A stretch of 64,000 bases of DNA, taken from Gammaproteobacteria bacterium (GTDB taxonomy: Bacteria; Pseudomonadota; Gammaproteobacteria; Pseudomonadales; Azotimanducaceae). The DNA is taken from assembly GCA_026709225.1 (NCBI GenBank), contig JAPOTJ010000065.1:1-64000 (forward strand), in the 5' to 3' direction. The position numbers were made by a program, and so were the translations under genes. Numbering within the stretch: the first letter of the stretch is position 1; the number at the start of each line of letters is the position of its first letter. The notes below the pieces were generated by a model. That model had not been told where the DNA came from. It searched no databases and was given only the letters and a program-made list of their open reading frames with translations. Shown in pieces: positions 41,564 to 49,168 of this stretch.

Positions 41564-41592
41564 ATTCTAATGGTATGAGACCAATAAGCCAA
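41564..41592 (-). promoter_or_regulatory. murQ operon promoter with NagR-type operator
   Basis: On the minus strand TTGGCT (41592-41587) and TAGAAT (41569-41564) are 17 bp apart. The whole spacer is filled by ATTGGTCTCATACCAT, a near-perfect TGGT...ACCA dyad (41570-41585). The -10 ends 7 nt before ATG 41556, so the transcript should start at the ATG and be leaderless. A repressor on the dyad would block polymerase. Confidence 0.7.
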
Positions 41593-41713
41593 CTCTACTC
41601 ATGCCAACACTGCCATCTCGGAGAACTTGACACGCGAATTCGCGACTCAAGTACTGCGCGGCACATCTTGTGATGCCGTATCCTATAGACAGTTCAAGAA
41701 CAAGGCACTCAAG

Positions 41714-42583
41714 ATGCGATTCACGTTCATGGAAAGCCTGTGCGATCCAACCCACTACCGGCCCTTGGCAATCGCCGCTGAAGAAGCTGGCTATCACAGC
41801 TTCGGCTTCGCCGACAGCATCATGTATCCGCGAGACTCGGCCGCCAAATATCCGTATCTCGCAAGCGGCGAGCGCGAATTCATTGGCGCGAGCCCGATGA
41901 TCGAGCCGTTTGTGCTTGCCTCCACCCTCGCCGGCGTGACCTCTCGCATCGAATTGGTCACCTTCGTCGCCAAGCTCGCTGTGCGCAATCCGGTGCTCAC
42001 CGCAAAGACCGTATCCTCACTCGCTGTCATGTCGGACAATCGTTTTCATTTCGGCGTGGGTTTGAGCCCGTGGCCGGAAGACTTCCTGGTGTGCGATGCC
42101 GAGTGGCGCAATCGAGGCAAGCGTATGGACGAGCAGATCGAAATTTTGCGCGGGCTGTTTTCTGGGGATTTTTTCGAGTACAAAGGCGCCTACTACGAGT
42201 TGCCCGCCATCAAGATCAATCCAGCGCCGAGCGCACCCGTGCCCATTTATATAGGCGGCCACAGCGAGCCAGCCCTTCGCCGCGCCGCCATTCTCGGCGA
42301 CGGCTGGATGCACGCGGGCGGCGACAAGGACGACTTCGCACCGCTTCTTGAGCGACTTAAGCAGCTGCGCGAAGAACACGGCACGGCCGACCGTCCGTTT
42401 CGCATCTACGTGATTTCAATGGGCGCCTTCTCACCGCAAGGCATCGAGCAACTCGAAGCGGCCGGTGTAACCGATGTGATCGTCGGTTTTCGCAATGCCT
42501 ACGATCCAAGCACGCAAAGCATGGGCGTGCAGGAAAAAATCGATGCGCTCAGCGGCTATGCGGCGGCGATGATTCAACAGTGA
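41714..42583 (+). CDS. LLM-class (luciferase-like) oxidoreductase
   Basis: A 289-residue TIM-barrel flavin/F420-dependent monooxygenase family protein. It has FTFMESLCDPTHYRPLAIAAEEAGYHSFGFADS (start quoted in part), TFVAKLAVRNPVLTAKTVSSLAVMS, FHFGVGLSPWPEDFLV, MDEQIEILRGLFSG and PVPIYIGGHSEPALRRAAILGDGW. F420 or FMN use cannot be settled from sequence. ATG 41714 fits the barrel start. The stop overlaps the convergent flavoprotein gene by 10 bp. Confidence 0.88.
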   Translation: MRFTFMESLCDPTHYRPLAIAAEEAGYHSFGFADSIMYPRDSAAKYPYLASGEREFIGASPMIEPFVLASTLAGVTSRIELVTFVAKLAVRNPVLTAKTVSSLAVMSDNRFHFGVGLSPWPEDFLVCDAEWRNRGKRMDEQIEILRGLFSGDFFEYKGAYYELPAIKINPAPSAPVPIYIGGHSEPALRRAAILGDGWMHAGGDKDDFAPLLERLKQLREEHGTADRPFRIYVISMGAFSPQGIEQLEAAGVTDVIVGFRNAYDPSTQSMGVQEKIDALSGYAAAMIQQ

Positions 42584-44064
42584 ATTGAAGCTGCCGCGCT
42601 GCGCCCTGCCATTCTGCCGCTAAAAGTTGCATCCCCGACCGACATGCCGCTCGCATAGCCCGCAGCGGTACGCGGAACCCCAGCCGCCGTGCGGCCGGCG
42701 GCATAGAGTCCGGGAATCGACTTGCGCTCCGGCGTCAGCACTTCGCCGGTCGGCAAGGTGTCTAGTCCGCCGAGCGTGAAGAACGGATAGAAGCTGCCGC
42801 GTCCGATCGTGCAATCGAGCGCGACGAGCGGCGGCTCCAATCGCCGCAGCCATTGCCGACTCTTGTGAAATAGCTTGTCTTCGCCCGCCTCAGCATCGGC
42901 GTTGTAGCGCGTGAGCGTTGCAACCAGCGTGCCTTCGGGCAGATCGATTTCGGCCTCAAGCTCCTCGATGGTCTCGCCAGTGCCGACCACCGGCGCCTGC
43001 AGGAAGCTGATCGATTCATATTCGCCGTAGGCCTCCACATCGGCGATCAGATACACCCGGTTGGAGACCGAGCGCTGCTGCGCCAGGCACGCATGGGCGA
43101 CGCGCCCGTGATAGACATCTTCGTTGATGAAGCGCTGACCCTTGTCGTTGATGAATATCCCGTAGGTCAGAGAGGCAGGCGGGTAGAACGGCAGCGTCAC
43201 AAAGCACTCGTGCATATTCACCGTTCCAGCACCCGCGCCAATGCCCATGAGGATGCCGGTGCCGGTGTCGCCGGGATTGCCAATCGGCGTCAGTCCTTCG
43301 GCAAACATTGGCGCATAGCGACGCACCATCGCTTCGTTCATGCAAAACCCGCCAGCGCATAAGACAACCCCGCCGCGTGCCCTCACCGCGAGTTCCTGCA
43401 TATCGATGCGCACAATCAGACCAACAACCGCACCCGCCTCGCTCACCACCAGCGTCAGCACGCGGGCGTCACAGTGAACCGAGACGCGCTCGCGCGCGCT
43501 CACCTGCTCGGTCAAGATGCGCACCAAAAGCGGACCGCCGTTGTCGCCTTCGACTTGGATGTTGTGGCCGCGCGGCACTGGCTCGGCCGCGAGATTGAAC
43601 GGCCAAGCTGCCTCACTGCCTGTGTACAGCAGGCAGTCATCAGTCAATGCCATGATCGCGCGATCTTTCAGTTCCGTATGCTTGAAGGGTACGCCCATGC
43701 TTGACAGCCAGTCGTAGTGCGCCGCGCAGCCATCGACATAGGCGTCAACCTTGTCGGGATCCGAACTCGCGCCAAAGGCGGTATTCAAGAACGCCCTCAT
43801 ATTGTCCGAAGAATCGTTGTAGCCGCAGCTGCGCTGCACCGCCGTGCCACCGTTGCCGCCCATGTAGATCTCCGCGCTCGACATGGCCGTCGAGCCGCCG
43901 CCCGCGCTTGCAAGCTCAAAGACCTGCACATCCGCGCCCGTATCGGCAGCTTCAATCGCCGCGCATGCGCCCGCGGCGCCGAAGCCAACAATCGCGACAT
44001 CGGTTTCAATCGCCCATGACCCTATGTCTTCTTCGCGAATTGGCGATGCGGATGTGTGCTTCAT
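42574..44064 (-). CDS. FAD-binding oxidoreductase, KstD/fumarate-reductase-like
   Basis: A 496-residue flavoprotein, shorter than the one at 29387. It has the FAD motif VAIVGFGAAGACAAIEAADTG, then GGGSTAMSSAEIYMGGNGG, GVVLCAGGFCMNEAMVRRYAP, a substrate/capping domain, and the C-terminal FAD signature GLYAAGRTAAGVPRTAAGYA followed by SGMSVGDATFSGRMAGR. It is likely to act on steroid-like or other alicyclic ketones. The tRNA-Arg gene lies 28 bp upstream. Confidence 0.88.
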   Translation of the reverse strand: MKHTSASPIREEDIGSWAIETDVAIVGFGAAGACAAIEAADTGADVQVFELASAGGGSTAMSSAEIYMGGNGGTAVQRSCGYNDSSDNMRAFLNTAFGASSDPDKVDAYVDGCAAHYDWLSSMGVPFKHTELKDRAIMALTDDCLLYTGSEAAWPFNLAAEPVPRGHNIQVEGDNGGPLLVRILTEQVSARERVSVHCDARVLTLVVSEAGAVVGLIVRIDMQELAVRARGGVVLCAGGFCMNEAMVRRYAPMFAEGLTPIGNPGDTGTGILMGIGAGAGTVNMHECFVTLPFYPPASLTYGIFINDKGQRFINEDVYHGRVAHACLAQQRSVSNRVYLIADVEAYGEYESISFLQAPVVGTGETIEELEAEIDLPEGTLVATLTRYNADAEAGEDKLFHKSRQWLRRLEPPLVALDCTIGRGSFYPFFTLGGLDTLPTGEVLTPERKSIPGLYAAGRTAAGVPRTAAGYASGMSVGDATFSGRMAGRSAAASIHC

Positions 44065-44092
44065 GAATACTTTCCTGTTGATGCAAAGTGAT

Positions 44093-44169
44093 TGGCGCCC
44101 CCGAGAGGATTCGAACCTCTGACCTATCGCTTAGGAGGCGACCGCTCTGTCCTGCTGAGCTACGGGGGC
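44093..44169 (-). tRNA. tRNA-Arg(CCU)
   Basis: A 77-nt tRNA including an encoded CCA. The acceptor stem GCCCCCG/CGGGGGC, D-stem GCTC/GAGC, T-arm with GGTTCGAATCC and anticodon loop CTCCTAA (anticodon CCT) all pair. It reads AGG codons. It lies between a flavoprotein gene and the BrnT/helicase accessory unit; such tRNAs are common island borders, but its 3' end faces away from that unit. Confidence 0.95.
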
Positions 44170-44236
44170 TTGCGCGTCGGCAGTATAGGTCAGTCGCACC
44201 GACCCCGTAATTCCTATCGACTTGCATCAACGTCTC

Positions 44237-47200
44237 TTACGCCCACAGCCAGTCTAGTTCAGAGAAAGCCAAGGAACGATCAAAATTCTTGATATTGTCG
44301 GTGACGTTGAGAATGAGGCAACGATCACCACCGCCGTTTTTTGGCCCTCGCAAGCCTCTGCCGATCATCTGGAAGTACAAGTTCGGGCTGTACACGGGTC
44401 GCGCGACGATAATTGCGCGCGTCCTTGGAGCATCAAATCCTTCCCGGAACACTCCATAGTTCACCAGCGCTTTGATCTCACCCTGTCGAAATTCCTCGAC
44501 TAGGCGACGGCGGGTCAAGGTCTCTGTGTCCCCGCTTACAGCACGCGCTCGGACGCCCTGCTTGTTAAGAAGCGCCGACATCGTTTTAGCATGTTCAACA
44601 GAGGTCGCGAAAATCAAGGTCGGCCAATCGGGATCGATATGCTCTTCGTAAGCATTCAGAATACGTTCCGTCCGCTCTACGCTTCCGGCGATCCGATCCT
44701 CCGCGCTTTGAGGCAGCCACGGAAGGTTCTGCCAATCCTCCGACTGCGAAGTCCCTTCCATCAACTCATCAAGCGACAAGGTCTCGCCTTCGATCAACGC
44801 ATGATCAGCCTGAGCCAGCACACCCATCGACTGAAGTTCTCGAATCACATCTTCGGCATCGTCACTGCTGAAAGCCCCCTCGTCGAGGCGATTACGGCCG
44901 TAACGGTTCACAAGCCATCTCGTTTCATCTTCGTCGTATCCCCGATACGGGGTAGCGGTAAGACCGAGTAGCAGTGGCTCGTCGGCGCTCCGCCGCCTCG
45001 TCAATCCGATTTCTTCCATGACCGAGGTGAAAGTTGGAGCGACGGATCTATGTGCCTCATCAAAAACCACCATCCCAAAGTCGTGCAGAAATTCATTGTC
45101 GCGAACCTGATCACGCAGCCTCGCGTGAAGCGTTTGAATGCTAGCAACAACGACATGATTTTCCTTCATCGGAGCTGGGTTGGGCTGGTTCTTCCACATC
45201 CGAGAGATTCTAAGTCGCGAGTTATGCGGTCCGATGCTTGACCAAACCTGTTGCCACGCCTGAACCGCTTGCTCACATAGTTCGCTACGATCTGCCACCC
45301 AAAGCACACCGCCCGTAAATTCTTTCTCGCGGATCGCTTCCGTAATCCCCTGCACGGCAACACGCGTCTTGCCTGACCCCGTAGGCAAGCTGATCAGGCC
45401 CCTGCGAGACCTTGCGCCGGCAGATGTCTGGTGTATCATTTCGCGCAGATTCCGAACAACCGCCTTCTGATAGTCGTGCAATTCGGGAAGGATGAATCGA
45501 CCTTCTACTTCAAGGAAAGAAACGAGCCGGCTACCCCTTTCTCCGGCCCATATTGGTGAAAAACCTAGCGATTGTACGAACGCGACGGCTCGCGCAGAAC
45601 CCGCCCATTGGGCAGGAGGGCTAAGCCAATCCAACGCCGACCGGTATTGCTTCAGCGCATCGGTGTGAAACGTTGCAATTGCCGCTTCCGCTACCTCAAT
45701 GCCATTGAGTGCACCGCGTCTTTTCTCAAGAACCGCCAGGAGCGAAGACGGCAGTCCTCGGCGGAGAGCACCTTCCCCCACTGCGTTCAAGAGACGTTCA
45801 GCGTCTGATATAGAATTCTGCCGTATTTCGGTTCGGAATTCTTCTATTTCTTGAGATATCTTGCTGCGCAATATCGACTCAAAATCCCTTTCATTAACTT
45901 CAATCTCCAGCGCTTCCAACACGAGTCGCAATTTTCCCCCGGTATCGTCTTCAACGGCGCCAGTGACAAACACATCGGATGCTTTTACAACGTAGTCCCT
46001 TGGCGCGCCCATGACCGTGATGCTCTGGCAAGGGACAACCTGATGTTGCTTCTGGTGCGGTCTGAGGAACTGCTGCAGGCTAGGCCAGATGTCGATGAGC
46101 GGAACGGCATCTCCTTCACCAATGATTGCCGGCACGGGGTCGGCGAGATCAAAGGCCTTCCTGATCTTGTCAGCATTTGGATGACAAAGCAGCGTGTGCA
46201 AGACCTCTTGGCTTTTGGGCTGCTGCCCTACCGCATCGCTTATCGGGAGAACTGCACCACTTCGCGTGCGCACCTTACCTTCGTTTTGCAGATGCCAAAT
46301 CGAAATCGACTCGCAGTTAAGATCAGGGTATATGTGACTCTGGGTCTTATGATGCATTGACCATCCAGAGAACGTAGCATCAAGCAACAACAAAGCGGAT
46401 GTGTACTTGGCTTTCTTGTCATCTGGCAAAGTGGAAAGCACACTCAAGGGCCCGGCACCCATGCTTGATTTGAAGACAAGTCGATCCCGATGAGGATTCT
46501 TTTCGAGATCTCGATTGATGAACCGCTTGCGGCAATCTTCTTGAAACTTCTTAAAGCACGGCTCGGTCGATAGGTCCTGGTTTTCAAGTGGCACATCGGC
46601 CACGCCAAGATTACGCAATAACTCTTCGTCGGATGCATGAAAACTCATATCGACCGCAACTGCCTCTTCGCCATAGCCGTTGCTAGCTACGATCTCACCG
46701 GGAATGAGAACGGAATACAAGGGTTTCCAGTCTCCTGCCACTGCCCGAACACGAAGCCTAGAATAAAAGCTCGCGTCTGTTCGACACGTCTTGAGCACCG
46801 ACTCTTTCGGCACGCCTCGCGCAGCCAGCCAAAACTCTGTGTAAGCTTCGTTGCTCGGCGACGAGCCGCTATTGATCGCCAGCCTCCTAGCGGCGATCTC
46901 GAATCTGCCTTCGGCTGACGGGGGTTTGATGCCAAACTTTTTTAGTGCCCTCAGCGCTTCGAGGTCGGAAGCTACCCTTGGATGGACGGCCCGCTCTTTG
47001 AAGGCTTCCACCTCTTCCGGCCAATTACCGTCTGACAGGAGAAGGCGATCTACATTGAGCAACTCCCAAGTCATATCTGCACACAACACGATTCGCCCAA
47101 AGTCTTCGTTCAACAGTGATCTACCGCCGGGCATAGCCGCTGCAGCTCGCAGAGCTGCAACCGATGCCTCAACCGCTGCATCTTCTTCTGTCTTGCCTGT

Positions 47201-48691
47201 CACGAGCGCTTCCAGCCATCGACTGATAGGCTGTTCCTGCACGCCTTGTACGGCATCAATACGACTGAGGCGCGTCTGGGAAATTGCCTTCTGGTGAAGC
47301 CAATCAATTGGACGCCCGTAGAAGTCGCACCAACACTGCAAAGCGTCTCGTCCCTCTCGGCCAACCAGTTTTCTTGGCGGATATGAAATCTCTTCGACGG
47401 TGCGCAAATGACCACGTTGGTCGGGTACAAATTCCTGTCGTTTCAACAGTGCGAATAGACGCTCGCGAAGTCGATCAACTAATTCCGAATCTCCACTCTC
47501 GTGGCGGCGAGGCAGCGCATCCAAATGGCGCGCGGGATCTTCGGGATCGGGCAAGCAAGCGAGACTGTCGGCGACCAACTGCGCTGCCACATCGACTAGT
47601 TCCAAATTGTAGGGGCCAGAGAGCAGGTTTTGCCGATCTTCATTCGTCTTCCATGGGGCATTGAGAATGCCTGCGACCAAGCTTGCATTGTCAGTCGGAA
47701 AGAAGGCCCAGAAATGACCAGGACGGTCGAGTCGGTCGATCGGAACAGCCCAATTCAGCACGGCTTCGCCGCTATGCTTGCCCAGATGCCAATCAGAATT
47801 AGCGTCCTCGGAGAGTCGATGGGTGCATGCGAACCGTCGCCATCGCGCCGTTTCCTGACCTGTATCAAGCAGTAGCTCATCGCCCTGCTGGCGCAATTCG
47901 AATGTTCGTGACCAACTCAAGTCCTCAAGAGTGAGGTGACACACATGATCTACGAATAGCAGGAACTCCGGTGGGAATTCGTCGAGCTGCTTGGAGATGT
48001 CGGCATATGCACCAGGACTCAACGGCAGGCGCACAACATTGTTTGCCCAACTCATGAGCTCCCGGAGATCTTCATCTTTGCGGTATTCGCTCTCAGGCTC
48101 AACAGGTTCTGGCAAGCGCAGCACTGGCCAACCGCCATCTGATGCCAAGTCTCCCAAGAGTTCCTTGGAACGGATTTTGTCAAAGCGCAAGGATCCTGAA
48201 CGGCTGAAAAATTCAGGCGAATCAGTCACCCGCAGCACCGACTTAAAGCCTCTCCCAAACCTCCCGATCGCCGCAGTGTTTCGCTTACTCGACATTCGGT
48301 CGAACATAAGGCCCTTGATGCCTTCCTCATCGATTGGAGATCCATCATCCGCGCAATAGAGGTTTTCTTTTGTCAGCCGCACCAAGATGGTTCGCCCACC
48401 GACTGAATTGAGTAGCGCGTCCGCACTGTTTTGGACAAGTTCAAACAACTGTCGATGCCCATATCCGCCCTGCGCGGTGTCCTGTTCTAATCGGGCATGT
48501 TCACTCACCAAGTTTTGCTGAGCCCTATATGCAGCTAGGCTATTCTTGGATTCTTCGACAATGAAACTGCCGAGCCGCCCAGATGTGCCAGCCCAACTCG
48601 ACTTATCCGTGTTCACGGGGAGTTGCGTCGGAACATCATCGCGAAAGAACCTTCCGCGAACACCGTCCGAAAAATCGTATTCCTGTCTCAT
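44237..48691 (-). CDS. Antitoxin-like leader + GHKL ATPase + SF2 helicase protein
   Basis: A 1484-residue protein. Residues 1-30 (EYDFSDGVRGRFFRDD ... LPV) look like the N-terminus of small antitoxins. A sacsin/Hsp90-like GHKL ATPase follows: N-box RQLFELVQNSADALL (80-94), ADDGSPID (114-121) and IGRFGRGFKSVL (142-153). A middle region of about 900 residues is unassigned. The C-terminal superfamily 2 helicase has motif I LPTGSGKTR (about 1100), II VVFDEAHRS (about 1210), III LGLTATPYRG and VI QMIGRGLRG (about 1440). The start overlaps the brnT stop (ATGA). It is probably a defence protein; this is inference from architecture and context. Confidence 0.88.
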   Translation of the reverse strand: MRQEYDFSDGVRGRFFRDDVPTQLPVNTDKSSWAGTSGRLGSFIVEESKNSLAAYRAQQNLVSEHARLEQDTAQGGYGHRQLFELVQNSADALLNSVGGRTILVRLTKENLYCADDGSPIDEEGIKGLMFDRMSSKRNTAAIGRFGRGFKSVLRVTDSPEFFSRSGSLRFDKIRSKELLGDLASDGGWPVLRLPEPVEPESEYRKDEDLRELMSWANNVVRLPLSPGAYADISKQLDEFPPEFLLFVDHVCHLTLEDLSWSRTFELRQQGDELLLDTGQETARWRRFACTHRLSEDANSDWHLGKHSGEAVLNWAVPIDRLDRPGHFWAFFPTDNASLVAGILNAPWKTNEDRQNLLSGPYNLELVDVAAQLVADSLACLPDPEDPARHLDALPRRHESGDSELVDRLRERLFALLKRQEFVPDQRGHLRTVEEISYPPRKLVGREGRDALQCWCDFYGRPIDWLHQKAISQTRLSRIDAVQGVQEQPISRWLEALVTGKTEEDAAVEASVAALRAAAAMPGGRSLLNEDFGRIVLCADMTWELLNVDRLLLSDGNWPEEVEAFKERAVHPRVASDLEALRALKKFGIKPPSAEGRFEIAARRLAINSGSSPSNEAYTEFWLAARGVPKESVLKTCRTDASFYSRLRVRAVAGDWKPLYSVLIPGEIVASNGYGEEAVAVDMSFHASDEELLRNLGVADVPLENQDLSTEPCFKKFQEDCRKRFINRDLEKNPHRDRLVFKSSMGAGPLSVLSTLPDDKKAKYTSALLLLDATFSGWSMHHKTQSHIYPDLNCESISIWHLQNEGKVRTRSGAVLPISDAVGQQPKSQEVLHTLLCHPNADKIRKAFDLADPVPAIIGEGDAVPLIDIWPSLQQFLRPHQKQHQVVPCQSITVMGAPRDYVVKASDVFVTGAVEDDTGGKLRLVLEALEIEVNERDFESILRSKISQEIEEFRTEIRQNSISDAERLLNAVGEGALRRGLPSSLLAVLEKRRGALNGIEVAEAAIATFHTDALKQYRSALDWLSPPAQWAGSARAVAFVQSLGFSPIWAGERGSRLVSFLEVEGRFILPELHDYQKAVVRNLREMIHQTSAGARSRRGLISLPTGSGKTRVAVQGITEAIREKEFTGGVLWVADRSELCEQAVQAWQQVWSSIGPHNSRLRISRMWKNQPNPAPMKENHVVVASIQTLHARLRDQVRDNEFLHDFGMVVFDEAHRSVAPTFTSVMEEIGLTRRRSADEPLLLGLTATPYRGYDEDETRWLVNRYGRNRLDEGAFSSDDAEDVIRELQSMGVLAQADHALIEGETLSLDELMEGTSQSEDWQNLPWLPQSAEDRIAGSVERTERILNAYEEHIDPDWPTLIFATSVEHAKTMSALLNKQGVRARAVSGDTETLTRRRLVEEFRQGEIKALVNYGVFREGFDAPRTRAIIVARPVYSPNLYFQMIGRGLRGPKNGGGDRCLILNVTDNIKNFDRSLAFSELDWLWA

Positions 48692-48978
48692 TCGCCTAGC
48701 TTGTACTGCTGTTGCTCTTTCCGAGTTGCTGGCCGTGCGGAAATGATCCGTACATGCATGCCCGCATCGTCCTCAGAGAAAGTGTGGCACACAACCAGCA
48801 ACTGACCGTTCCGAGCCTCACCTATCGTGATCCAACGTTCCTCGAACACAAACGAGGCATCGTCTGCAATCGAAGTCGCAAGCCGATCCGCGAAGACTGT
48901 CGCTGCAAGTGTGAAATCAACCTTGTGCTTGCGTAGATTAGATGCCGCTTTCGCAGGGTCCCAGTCAAACTGGAACAT
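48688..48978 (-). CDS. brnT: BrnT-family ribonuclease toxin
   Basis: A 96-residue RelE-fold toxin of the BrnT family: FQFDWDPAKAASNLRKHKVDF, AATVFADRL, FEERWITIGEARNGQLLVVCHT and RIISARPATRKEQQQY are the full set of family motifs. BrnA, its antitoxin, normally follows with a small overlap. Here the overlapping next gene is the 1484-residue GHKL-helicase protein, whose first 30 residues resemble an antitoxin N-terminus. No separate brnA is visible. Confidence 0.9.
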   Translation of the reverse strand: MFQFDWDPAKAASNLRKHKVDFTLAATVFADRLATSIADDASFVFEERWITIGEARNGQLLVVCHTFSEDDAGMHVRIISARPATRKEQQQYKLGE

Positions 48979-49168
48979 GCGGCCAAACCCAAGCCAGTCT
49001 TGGAACAGGCCGTAAACGCAGCTTCAACGCAACGCACCAACGTCAAGGAAAGAAACTTCATCGCAGACATGTACCATTCGAGTGGAAATCCAACTCTGCA
49101 AGGTCGCCATTTTGCCATACGCTAAGGATTGAGCAACAACCTAAACACACGAGAGATGGACGCAGCCC

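Noticed and set aside
44093..44169. tRNA-Arg(CCU) as integration site of the BrnT/helicase unit
   Set aside because: The tRNA 3' end, where integrases act, faces the other way; no integrase gene and no 3'-tRNA duplicate are visible.
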